DNA of 57,628 nucleotides from assembly GCA_910575695.1 (NCBI GenBank), contig CAJTGJ010000027.1, positions 1 to 57,628 on the forward strand, in the 5' to 3' direction. Each line of letters begins with the position of its first letter. Position 1 is the first letter of the stretch. Made by a program: the position numbers and the translations under genes. Source of the DNA: Oscillospiraceae bacterium (GTDB lineage Bacteria > Bacillota > Clostridia > Oscillospirales > Oscillospiraceae). The notes below the pieces were generated by a model. It searched no databases, had not been told where the DNA came from, and worked only from the letters and a program-made list of their open reading frames with translations. This document shows positions 34,901 to 46,900 of the stretch, piece by piece.

Positions 34901-37900
34901 TGGTCGCCTTGATGGTGACCATACCGCTCTTGATGATCTTGTAATGCCCGTCACTACCGTTAACTACGTCGGACCCGGCTTCTACCGTCCATGTCACCAC
35001 GCTGCTGCCGCTGCCGCCGGTGGTGCCCAGGCTCAGCATATCGCCGTAGTATACGGCGTCCTTCTTGCCTGTGATCTCCAGCTGGGGCTGGCCTGCGTTA
35101 ACAATCTCAAATTTGGCGGTCGCCGTAAAGCTGTAGTTCTTCCCGTTACCCGTAACGGTGACGGCGGCATTTTTGCCCACATTTGTGTTGTTGCTGTAGC
35201 TCACCGTGTATTCCGTGGCCGGGATTACCTTGTTGCTGTCGTCGTACACAGTGACAGTGGGCTTGATCTCGCCGCCGGTGTAGCTGAAGCTGTTGCCGCC
35301 GGTCAGCACAACGGTCGGGGCTTTCGGCTCATTGGCCTTGATTTCAGCGGTAATCGTGACAGGATCGCTGTCCGCGTGGGTGGAATCGCCCACCACCTTG
35401 GCAAAAACGGTGTATTGTTTCGTTTCGGTCCCGGTGGGAATCACGCCGGAATACGTCACGCCGTCCAGCGAATAGAAGGCTGTCCCGCCCTCAACTGTAC
35501 CCGCATTCAAAAGCTCCTGGGCCGTACCATCGTAGGACAGTGCTTTGCCGGTCGGGTTTGCGGTGAATTTCGCCGCCTCCTTCACGATCTCAAACGTCGT
35601 TGTGGCGTAGATCGAGTAATTGCTGCTGCTCTTGCTTATGACGTAGACCGTCGCGGTGCCCACTTTCGTGTTGTTTCTGTAGGTGACTGTATACTCTGTC
35701 GAAGGAATTGGTTTATTGCCATCCACAACCGCCAATACTTCAGGCTTATGCGCCGCGCCAGTGTACGGGACAGTATCCTCCTCCAAGTCAAGCAAGATCT
35801 CAGGATTGTTGACCGGCTTCGGCTGGATGGTCACATATATCGTCCGTGCGGCGGTGTCGGCGGCGCCGTTCGCGCCTTCCACCTTGTAGTACACGGAATA
35901 CGTGCCCGCATTGGTGCCTGTGGGGATGGTCGAAGTGTAATCAGACCCATTCCCCGTCAAGGAGTACACCACCTCGCCGTTGACTGCGGTGCCATCCGTC
36001 ACAAGCTCCTGAGGATTGCCGTTGTAGGTCAGGTTTTTCGCCTGGGGTGCGCCGGTCAGCTTGGCCGCGCCCGCTGTGATGGTGAAGGTTTTGGTGCCGC
36101 TGACCATGTAGTTGCCGCCGGGGGCGTCGTCGATGGTGACCTTGGCGGCGGTTCCCACCGCCGTGTTGTTGCTGTAGCTGACGGTGTACTCGCTGGCCGG
36201 GATGATGTTGCTACCGTCCTTGACCGTCACATCAGGCTTTTTCGCGGTGCCGTCGTACTCGAAGGTGTCCGGGTCCAGCTCAATCGTGGGGTTCACCGTC
36301 TTCTGCGCGATGTTCACAACCACACGGGCCGGTGTGCTGTCCTTGTAGTTCCCGCTGGTGTCAGCCTCGACCTTGTACCATACGGTGTAGGCGCCCGCGT
36401 TCGTCCCGGTGGGGACATTCGGGGTGTAGTTGACGCCGTCCAGGGAATAGACCACGGTGCCGCCGGTGGCGGTGCCCTCATTGACCAGCGCTTTGGCAGT
36501 GCGGTCGTACACCAGATTGAGTATTGCCGTCACGCCGGTCACGCTTGCGGTCTTCGGGGTGATGGACGCCCTGACTGTCGGAAGGGTGATAACATAGTTG
36601 CTGTGGGAAAGCGTACCGGTGATATTGACCACCTTATTTGTTCCGACATCAGCGCTTGCAAACGCGGCGGTCAGATGATTAGCGCTGATCGTGTCATTCC
36701 CGACCAGATCGCCGTCTTTCCAGGTAACGTGGATCGTGGCGTTTGTAGTGGTATCATACACCTTGTCATCTGCGGTCACGATGGGCGTGACGGCCTTCTT
36801 TTCCGCGCTGAACGTCCAGGTGGCCGTAGCTGCGCCGTAGTTGCCGTCAGCCGCCTTTGTGGCGGTGATCTCCACCCGGCCGCATCCCACGACTGTGACC
36901 AGGCCGCTGTTGGCGTCAACGGTGGCAATAGTCGGACTATCGCTCTGCCACGTCACGGCCCCCGTTCCGGAGCCGCCTGTCGCGCTGAGGGTAAAGGTGT
37001 CGCCGTACTGGACCCTGCCGGGCTGGTTCAAAATGGACAGCGGGCTTTGGCCCATCGGGAGGATGGTAAAGTTTTCGGACTTCGTAGTAATGTCGTAGTT
37101 GCCGCCCTCATTACCGGTGATGGTGACGGTGTGATTTTTGGCTGTCTTCCAATCCGAAGCGCCGTAATCGACGGTGTACTCGGTATCCGGGATGATACGT
37201 CCGTTGGCGTCTTTCACCGTGACGGTGGGCTTATGCTCCTGACCGTCGTAGGACGCGCCGCTGGGCGTGAACTCAATCGTCGGGCTGGTCACTGTCTGCT
37301 TGGTGATGATCACTTTATCGTCCAGCTTTGTGCCGGTCGTGTCATTGTGGTTGCCGTCGCCCTTCACGCGGTACCAGACGTCATAATCGCCCGCGTTGGT
37401 GCCGGTGGGCAGGCTGGCGGAGAAGTTGATGCCGTCCGTGGAATATTCCATGGTGCCGCCTGTCACAGCGCCCGCCTTGACCAGGGCCAGGGGATTGCCG
37501 GTGTACACCAAATCAGCCGCATCTGCCGCCGTCGGGGCGGTCACATCTTTTGTTGTGTCGATGTTCGCCTTGAGAATCGACGCGGTGGTTGTGGCGGGGT
37601 AGGTGATGTTGTAGTTCCCATAATTACCCGTACTGTCGGTAAAGTCCGGGCTTGTGCTGTCAACCTTCACCTTCTTGTCCGTTCCGGCGTTGGGATCCTC
37701 GAACTCGCCGGACAGCGTGATTTTGATAACATCACTGCCCACCAGGTCGCTGGCTTGCAGAGCGGCGGTCACGGTGGCGGTCTTTGTGGTGTCATAGTCC
37801 TTTGACTGTGCAGTCACAACGGCTGTCACCGGCTTCGGGTCCGCGTAGAGCCGCCAGGTGGCGGTCTGGGGGGTGTAGCCGGGAGCGGTGCTGGTGGCCG

Positions 37901-40900
37901 TGACAGTCACAGAGCCCACGCCGGTGATTTTAAGCAGTCCGGCGGCGTCAATAGACGCCACTGTGGAGCCATCATTAACCTTCCAGGTCACAGTCCCGTT
38001 TCCGCCCGTAGTGTCCAGCTGGATGGTGTCGCCGTAGTAGACGCGCTCCCGGGTGCCGGTGATGGTCAGCGCTTCCTGGTCCGCCGCAAGGATCTCAAAG
38101 GTAGCGGTATTCTTACCGTCTGTGGTATCAAAGGTGTAATTTCCGTCCGAAACCCCGGTAATGGTCACGGTGTACTTGCCAACATTGGTCAGGTCCGTAA
38201 CGGCGGTTCCAGCGGCGTTCGTATAGGCCACCGTGTACTCGCTGCCGTCAATCACCAAACCATTGTCGTCTTTGACGGTGATGGTGGGTTCCTGCTTCTC
38301 GCCGGTGTATTTCACCGCTGCCGGCTCCACCTGGATGGTGGGCTTGCTCACGTTGTTCACGACGATGGAGGCAGTCACCGACTTCGCCTCGGTGTCCTTG
38401 TGGTTGGCGTCGCCCAGGACCTTGTACCAGACGGTGTAAGCCTTCACATCCTTCGCCGTGGGAATGGCCGGGGAATAGTCGCCAGCCTTGCTCAGCGAAT
38501 ACACCATGGTTCCGCCGGTGGCATTACCCGCCTTGACCAACGCCTGGGCGGTTCCGTTGTAGGGCAGGTTTTCAATGCCCTCCGGGGCCGTTATGTCCGC
38601 CGCCGCCAGCTCCGCCTTGCCGATGGTAAAGGTGCCCGTGCCGTTGACGATATAGTTGCCGCCGTTGGCGTTGGTGATCACGACGGTCGCGGTCCCGGCA
38701 TCGGTGTTGTCGCGGTAGGACAGCGTGTACTCGCTGGACGGGATGGGTGTGGTTCCGTCCACGACCTCAACGCTGTTACCCGTCGGTTCCTGCGCATTAC
38801 CGTTATAGGTATAGGTGCCGTTCACCGTAACCTTCGGGCTGACGATCTCCTTGGGCTTGATGGTCACCGTAACCGAGCCGGTTGTGGCGCTGTCCGCGTG
38901 GTTGCTGTCGCCCACCACCTTATAATATACCGTGTAGGTGCCCGCATTGGTTTCCTTGGGGATATCCTGGCTGTAACTGTCTGCATCGTCCTTATCCAGC
39001 GAATACTCGATATGTCCGCCGGACGCGGTGCCCACCGTCACCAGCTCCTGCTTCTGTCCGGTGTAGGTCAGGTCCTTCGCCTGGGGCGAACCGGTCAGCG
39101 TGGCGGCACCCTTGCGGATTTCAAAGGTCACACTGCCGCTGACATCGTAGTTGCCGCCCTCATTGCTCGTGATGGTCACAGTAGCCGCTATGCCCACGTT
39201 TTTGTTGTCGCTGTAGCTCACCGTGTACTCGCTGGCCGGGACCGTCGCCCCGCCGTCTTTGATGATAACGGAGGGTTTCTTTTCGGTGCCGTCGTACTCG
39301 TAGTAGTAGGTGCCGTTGGCATCCGTCTGCAAGTCACTGCCGGACAGGGTGGCGTTGGTGCCGTCCACCGTCAGCGTTTTCCGGCTGATGGTCACCGTCA
39401 CGGACTGCGGCTCGGAATCGTTGTGGTCGGCGTCGCCCTTCGCCTTGTACCAGACGGTGTAAGTCCCGGCGTTGGTCCCGGTGGGGACGTTCGCGGAATA
39501 TACGCCGTCCCGGCTGTCGGAATAGAGCGTAGTGCCCGCATTTCCGCCGGTCACAAGAGTCTGCGCACTGCCGTTGTATTCCAGGTTGGGCACTGCCGTC
39601 ACGTTGGGCGCGGCCGCGTCCGCCTTGAGAATGGACGCGGTGGTGGTGGCCGGAATGGTGATGTCGTACTTCTGCGCGGTCGCATTATCGACCACCATGC
39701 CCGAGATAGTCACCGTTTTGTTGGTCCCGACGCTGTCGTCAGCAAACGTTCCCTCTATCCGCGACGTATCAAGACTGTCCTCCCCCACCAGGTCGCCGTC
39801 CTTCCAAGTGACGTGGATGGTGGCAGTGGTATTGCCGCTGGCATACACTCTGTCCTCAGCGGTCACAATCGCCGTGATGGGCTTTTTCAGCGCGTTGAGG
39901 GGATAGGTGGCCTGCACTGTATCATAGTTGGTGCCGCCCGCCTTTTCTGCGGTGATGGTGGCAGAGCCTGTGCCCTTGATGGTGACCAAGCCATTGGCGT
40001 CAACATGAGCAATGTTCTCATCACTACTGCTCCAAGTGACCGCAGCGCTGCCGGAACCACCCACCGCGCTCAGGGTAAAGGTATCGCCGTAGTAGACCAG
40101 ACCGGGCTTGTTGACGATTTCCAGCGGATTCTGGGCCGTGGCGTTGATGGTGAAGGTCTCCGTCTTTGTGTCCACCACATAGTTGCCGCCGGTGATGTTC
40201 TCGACCTTGACGGTGTATGTGCCCTGGTCCGTCCAGTTCTCGCCGTTGTCATTGACATACGTGGCCTTATACTCGCTGGCCGGGATCACGTTGTTTGCGT
40301 TGTCCAGGACGGTGACCTCGGGCCGCTTCACCTTGCCGTCATACGGCGCGGTGGGCGGATTCAGCTCGATCTGAGGCGTCACGGGCTGCTTGCCGATGGT
40401 CACCAGCACGGTGTCGACGTCACTGTCCGTATGGTTGCCGTCGCCCTTGGCCTTGAAGTAGACCGTGTAATCCCCGGCGTCCTTGGCCTTGGGGATGGCG
40501 GGCGTAAAGTTCGTGCCGTCCAGGGAGTAGACCATGGTGCCGCCGGTGGCCGTCCCCGCCGTGACCAGCTCCTGGGACTGGCTGGCGTCATAGGTCAGGG
40601 AAGGCACCGCCTTCGGCTCATCGCCACTCTCCACCGTGGCGGCCGCCGCCAGAATGGACGCGGTGGTGGTGGCGGGATAGGTGATGTCGTATTTACCCGC
40701 GTTTGTGCCGCTGACAGACGCGCTTGAGGAGTTGATGGTCACCTTCTTGTTCGTCCCGGCGTTGGCATCGTCAAACGTGCCGGTCAGGCCGTTGATGCTG
40801 ATCGAATCGCCGGACACCAGCTCACTGTTGGGGACTGTGGCGGTCACTGTGGCGGTCGTGTCGCCCGCGATATAGTTCCGGTCAGCAGCGGTCACCACCG

Positions 40901-43900
40901 CCGTCACCTGTTTTTTGCCCGCGCTGAACTCCCAGGTAGCGGACACGTCGCCGTAGTTGCTGCCCATGGAACGGGTCGCCTTCACCGTGATGGGTCCGCC
41001 CACGTCCTTCACGGTGAGCAGTCCGCCTGCGGTGATGTCGCTGTCGGTGCCGCCTGTGACCTCCCAAGTAACCGTCCCGCTTCCGGTGCCGCCCGTGGTG
41101 CCCAGCTGAATCGTGTCGCCGTAGCTGACCTTAGCCTGGGTGCCGGTGATGGAAATGGTCTCCTGGTCCGCCGGTACGATCTTAAAGGTCCGGGTGTTGC
41201 TGGTCGTAATTTCATAATTGGAGGTTGACGGCGTGGTGATCATGACGGTGTAGGTGTCCACATCCACCATATTATTGCTCTTGACGCCGGTGATCGTCAC
41301 CACGTACTCACGCTCGGGAATCACAGCGCCGCTGTCGTCGTAGACGATAATCGTGGGCTTCTGCTGGCTCCCGTTGTACTTGAAGGTATCCGCAGACAGC
41401 GAGATGGTGGGGGTATTCACCGTGTTTTTGGCAATGCTCACATTCAACGTGGCAGGGGCCGTATCGCTGTGGTTGTCATCGCCCAGCACCTTGTAAGCAA
41501 TGGTGTACGTGCCAACCGCGGAAGCGGCGGGGATTGCGGCGGAATAGTTCCCGCCGTTCACCGAGTAGACCACGGTGCCGTGGCTGGTGACGCCCGCCGT
41601 GACCAGCTCCTGGAGCTCGCCGGTGTATTGCAGGCCGGTGTTCGCCGTCGGGTCTGTAACCGTCGGGGCCGCCTTGGTGATGGTAAACTCCGCCGTGCCG
41701 TTGACGATGTAGTTGCCGCCGTTTTTGTTGCTGACGATCACCGTCGCGGTCCCGGCGTTGATGTTGTCGCGGTAGGATACGGTGTACTCGCTTGCGGGAA
41801 TCGTGTCCGTGCCGTCCTCAACGGTAACGTCGGGCTTGCACTCAGAGCCGCTGTACACATAGGAGCTTGTGTCCAGCGTGATTGCCGGCGTAATCTCCTT
41901 CGGGGCGATGGTCACAGACACATAGCCGGGCCCGGTATTCTCATGGTTGTCGTCGCCCTTTACCATATAATATACGGTGTATGTGCCCGCACCCTCGCCC
42001 TGGGGAATGGTTTCCGAGTAGGAGTTTGGGTCATCTGGGTCATTGGGGGCATCTGGGTCCGCCGGCATCAGGAAATACACCACCGTGCCGCCGGTGGCGG
42101 TGCCCACCGTCACCAGGTCCTGAAGCGTCCCGTCATAGGTCAGCCTCTTGGCCTGGGGGGTGGAGGTCAGCTTTGCGGCGGTGCTCTTGATTTCAAAGGT
42201 CACGCTCTGGCTCGTGAAGGTGTAGTTGCCGCCCTCCGCGCACTCGACCGTCACAGAAGCTGTGCCCACATTCTTGTTGTTGGCATAGGCGAACGTGTAA
42301 TCGCTGGCCGCGAGTGTGGCGGTGTAGCCGCCTGCGTCCGTGCCTGTTACCGTAACGGTGGGGGTCTTTTCGGTGCCGTCGTACTCGTAGGAGTATGTCG
42401 GGGGAGTGGTGGTGTTATCCGTATCCAGATCATTGCCGGACAGCTCGATCGTTACCGTGACCGTTCTGCGGTTGATATCCGCCTTGGCGGTGGCGGGATA
42501 GTTAACGAAATACTTGTCGGTATCCGCTGTTGTGGACGCTTTGGAAGCATCCAGCGTGACCGTCTTGTCCTTACCGGCGTTGGCGTTGGTATAAGCACCC
42601 GTCAGACCGCTGATTGTGAAAGTGTCGCTGGGGTCTACCAGATCGCTGGCACTCACGGTCGCCGTGATATCCCCATCGTCAATGGTCGTGGTGCCGTCGT
42701 AGTCCTTCGCCGCAACCGTCACCACCGCCGTCACCGGCTTCGGCTCCACGGTAAAGGTCCAGGTATCGCTGACGGTTCCATAGTTGGGGACGGTCCGTTC
42801 CGCCTTGACCGTGATAGAGCCGGTGTCTTTGACGGTGAGTTCGCCCGTATCCGGATCGATAGTGGACTTTGCGCTTGCGTCTGCATTTTCAATGCTCCAG
42901 ATCAGGGTCCCGTTCCCGGAACCGCCGCTGGTGCTCAGGGTGGTAATCTTGTCGCCGTAGCAGACGTGCTCAGGCTGGCCGGTAATGTTCAGCGCGGCCT
43001 GGGACGCCGGGACGATCTCCACCGTGGCGGTTGCGGAGAACAAATAATTTCCGCCGGATACGTTTGTGATGGTCGCCGTATACGAACCAGCCGCCGTCAG
43101 GATATCATCGGTGATTGCTGTGTCGTCATTCGCCCATGTGATCGTATACTGATCCTCGTCGATCACGGTTTTGCCGTCCTTGACGGTGATTTTCGGTTCG
43201 TGCTTGGTGCCGTCATACAGATAGGACGATTCGTCCAACTCAATCACGGGGGTGACGGTCTTGGGGTCAATCGTCACTCTAATCGCGGCGGCATTCACAG
43301 ACACCTCGGTGTAATCGGCGGTCCCATCTACCTTATAATAAACCTTATAGGTTCCGGCGTCGGTCCCGGTGGGAATCTCCGGGGAGAAGTCAGTCCCATC
43401 CAGAGAATACACGATAAAGCCCACATTGCTCTTGCCCGCCGTGACCAGCTTCTGGGGCTGGCCGGTGTAGGTCAGCGGGTCAATTTTAACAGGGGCGGTG
43501 GTAATCGATGTGGTCGCCTGCGTGATATCCGCAGTCACCGTGGAGGGATAGCTGATGGCGTACTTTGCCGCGTCCGTGCCGCTGACCTTGACCTTGCTGG
43601 TATCCAGCGTGACGGTTTTCCCCGTGCCCACCGAAGCGGTGTCAAACTCGGCGGTGATGCTGGTCTCGTCGATTGTCACCACATCGCTGCTGTTCACCAG
43701 GTCGGCGCTGGCGATACCGGCAGAGGCCACGGTGGCGTCTGTGGTGCCGTCATAGGCCCTATCTGCAACGGTAACGGAAGCCGCCACAGGCTTGGGCGCG
43801 GCGGTAAAGCTCCACTGGGCGGAAACCGATTCGTAGTTCTGGTCGCCGGGATTGGTGGCCGTGATGGTGACCTCGCCCACGCCGGTGATCTTTACCGCAC

Positions 43901-46900
43901 CATTATTATCAATAGTCGCTGGGCCTTTTTCCACCTTCCAGGTCACAGCGCTGGCGCTGGAACCGCCGCTGGTGGTCAGGGTGAACGTATCGCCATAGTT
44001 GGTGGTCCGAGCACTGCTGTGGTCGATAACCAGCTCCGCCTGCGCGGCCTTGCCGATGGAGAAGGTCTTGGTATTTGCGGTAACCCCTTGCAAATCGTAG
44101 TTGCCGCCGGTGGCGTCGCTGATTTCAATGGTATACGTGCCCTGGTTTGTCGGGGCAGTTACCTCCGCGCTACTCTGGGTACACTTCCACGTGTACTCCT
44201 CCTCGGGCAGCACCGTCTTCCCGTCCTTGACCGTGACCTGCGGCAGATGCGTTTGGCCGTCGTACACAAAGCTCTCCGGGGTCAGCTCGATGGTGATTGC
44301 GGTCAGCTCCTTGCGCGCAATAGTCACGGGCACAGACTGCACCGCAAGGTCATTGTGGTTCTTATCCCCAATCACCTTATAATAGACGACGTAATCCCCC
44401 GCCTTGTCGGCCTGCGGGATGGCGTCGCTAAAGGTGGTGTTCGGACTGTTCAGTGCATACTGAACAGTCCCGCCGCTGGTGGTCCCAGGGGTCACCAGCT
44501 CGTGGGCCTTGCCGTCATAGGTGATAACAGCCGCCTTCGGAGCCGGGTTGAATACGATATTCGCCTTGACAATCACAAACGTCGCCGAACCCGTAACCGT
44601 GTAATTGCCGCCCGTCTTGTCGGTGATGTTGACCGTAGCGGTTCCGGCGTCTACGTTGTTGGTGTAGATCACATTATACTCGTCGTTTTCACCCGTCACA
44701 TCGTCGCCGATCACCGTACTGCCGTCCTTGACGACGACTGTGGGCTTTTTGGCGCTGCCGTCATAGGTGTAGCTGACAAGGGGGTCCCCATTCTCATCAA
44801 GCAGCTCAATGGTGGGGTCCTTCACCGTCTTGGGGGCGATGGTGACGGTCACCTGTCCCTCATCGGAATCGCTGTGGTTGCTGTCGCCCTCCACCTTATA
44901 ATATACTGTATAATTGCCGGCATTGGTGGCGGTGGGAATGGTTGGCAAAAAGTTTTTCGTCCCATCCGCAGCCTCCAAAGCGTAAAACACGGTGCCGCCG
45001 GACCCCGTGCCCTCCGTCACAAGCTGCTGGGCCCTGCCAGTATAGGTAAGCGGGTCGCCCGCCATTTTCGGGGCGGTAGTAACCACGGCCTTCTTCTTAT
45101 CGATCCTGAAATTTTTCGAGACGTCGCTAAACGAATAGTTCCCGTCATCCTTGGCCGTGACGGTCACCGTGGCGGTGCCCACATCGGTATTGTTGCTGTA
45201 CGACACCGTATACTCAGTGTACGGGATTATCGTGGTGCCATCCGCCTCGGTCAGCTTGACGTCAGGCGTTTTGGCGGTGCCGTCGTAGATGTAGAACTGC
45301 ATGGGGGACGCACTGGCGCTGTCCGTGCTCAGGCCGTCGCCGCTCAGGGTGATGACGGGATTCACCGGCTTTTTGGCAATCGTCACTTCCACCTTTTCCG
45401 GGGGCAGGCCGGTGTAGTTTTGGGTCTCCTGGACGCGGTACCAGACGGTATAATTGCCCGCATTGGTGCGCTCGGGGATATCGTCGGAATAGGGGCCATC
45501 CTCGCTCAGGGCGTATTCCACTGGCACAGTGTTGGGGTTAACCTCCGCCCCAGTGGCAATCAGCTCCTGCGCCGTCCCGTCATAGGTCAGTGTCGCGGGG
45601 ACCGGCGGGGTTGTAATCTCTGCGACAGCCTTATGAATCGTCGCCGTGACGCTGAGACTGGAATAGGAAACCTCGTAATGCTGGGAATTCTTACCGGTGA
45701 TTGTCACCTTGCTCGGGTCCACGGTCACCTTCTTATCCACACCGGCATTTTCGTCGCTGAACGCACCTTCCAGGCCCGCGATCGTTATTTCATCTCCTGG
45801 CAGGACGCCCTCCTCCACCACGGCATGAATCGTGGCTTCATTATCGCCGTCATAGGTTTTATCCTCCGCCGTTACCGTGGCGATGACAGCCTTCTTGTCC
45901 GCGGTAAACGTCCAGGCCGCAATAGCGTCATTGTAGTTAGTCACACCGGTGACGGGATCCTTGCCGGACTTCGTCGCCTTGACCGTAATCGTTCCAGCGC
46001 CCGTGATCTTGACCCGGCCGCTGGTGGTATTGATGGTGGCCGAGCCATCGTTCGCGGAATCGGCAACAACCTCCCATGTGACATTGCCGTTGCCCGAGCC
46101 GCCCAGGGTGCTGAGGGTAAACTCGTCCCCGTAGGCGACGGTGCCGGGCTTATTGGTGATGGACAGCGTCTCCTGCTCCCGGCTGGTGATTTGGAACTTG
46201 ACCTCAGTCTCCGTAATGGCATAGTTGCCGTCAGGCTTGTCGGTAACTACCACCTTAGCCGGTTTATCCTCAGTGCTCACGTTCCGGTTGTTGACGTACT
46301 CCACTGCGTACTCGGTATCCGGCAGGGTGAACATATCATCCCCGTCCTTGACCGTGACCTCCGGCGTCTTCCATTCGCCGTCATACTGATACTTATAACT
46401 CGACAGGGTGACAATGGGCGTGATCGTCTTGCGCAGGATTTCCACACCGGTGATCTCGGTGGGGCCAACCGGATCGTAATTCCCGGCACAGTCCGCAGGG
46501 ACATCCACCTTGTACCAGACCGTGTAATTTTTTCCCGCATTGATGCCAGTTGGGATGTTCGCGGAGTAGGGGCCATTTTCCGCTGTGGCGAACAGGATCT
46601 GCGCGCCGTCCTTCACCGCCGGGTCGCACAGGGTGCCGCTTGTGGCAAGCTCCTGGGCTTCGCGGTTATACGTAGGCTTCGCAGCCACAGGCGCAACTGC
46701 AATCGGGCTTATTTTGTTGATTATCAGCGTAATCGGCTCACTGGAAGCCGCCTCAAGTTCCGGCACTTCCGGCCTTTCCGGGAGGCTGACCACCACATTG
46801 TATGTACCCGCGTTGGTGGGCAGGCCGTCCGTGTAGGCGGTGTCCCCCTGTACCTTGTAGGAATACTCGAGATACTGGTGTAGGTTCCCGCCGTTGGTGA

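Noticed and set aside
33330..46720. Possible CRISPR or satellite DNA suggested by regular repeats
   Set aside because: The repeats are protein modules of 70-100 residues, diverged at the DNA level, in one coding frame; there are no short identical repeats with unique spacers.
31890..46883. Very long open frames on the plus strand opposite the giant gene (about 1,971, 775 and 1,804 codons)
   Set aside because: They mirror the repeat units of the minus-strand gene. They stay open because the repetitive codon usage rarely gives stop codons in that antisense frame. Their translations are Arg/His/Gly-rich without domains, and no ribosome sites or signal sequences are present.
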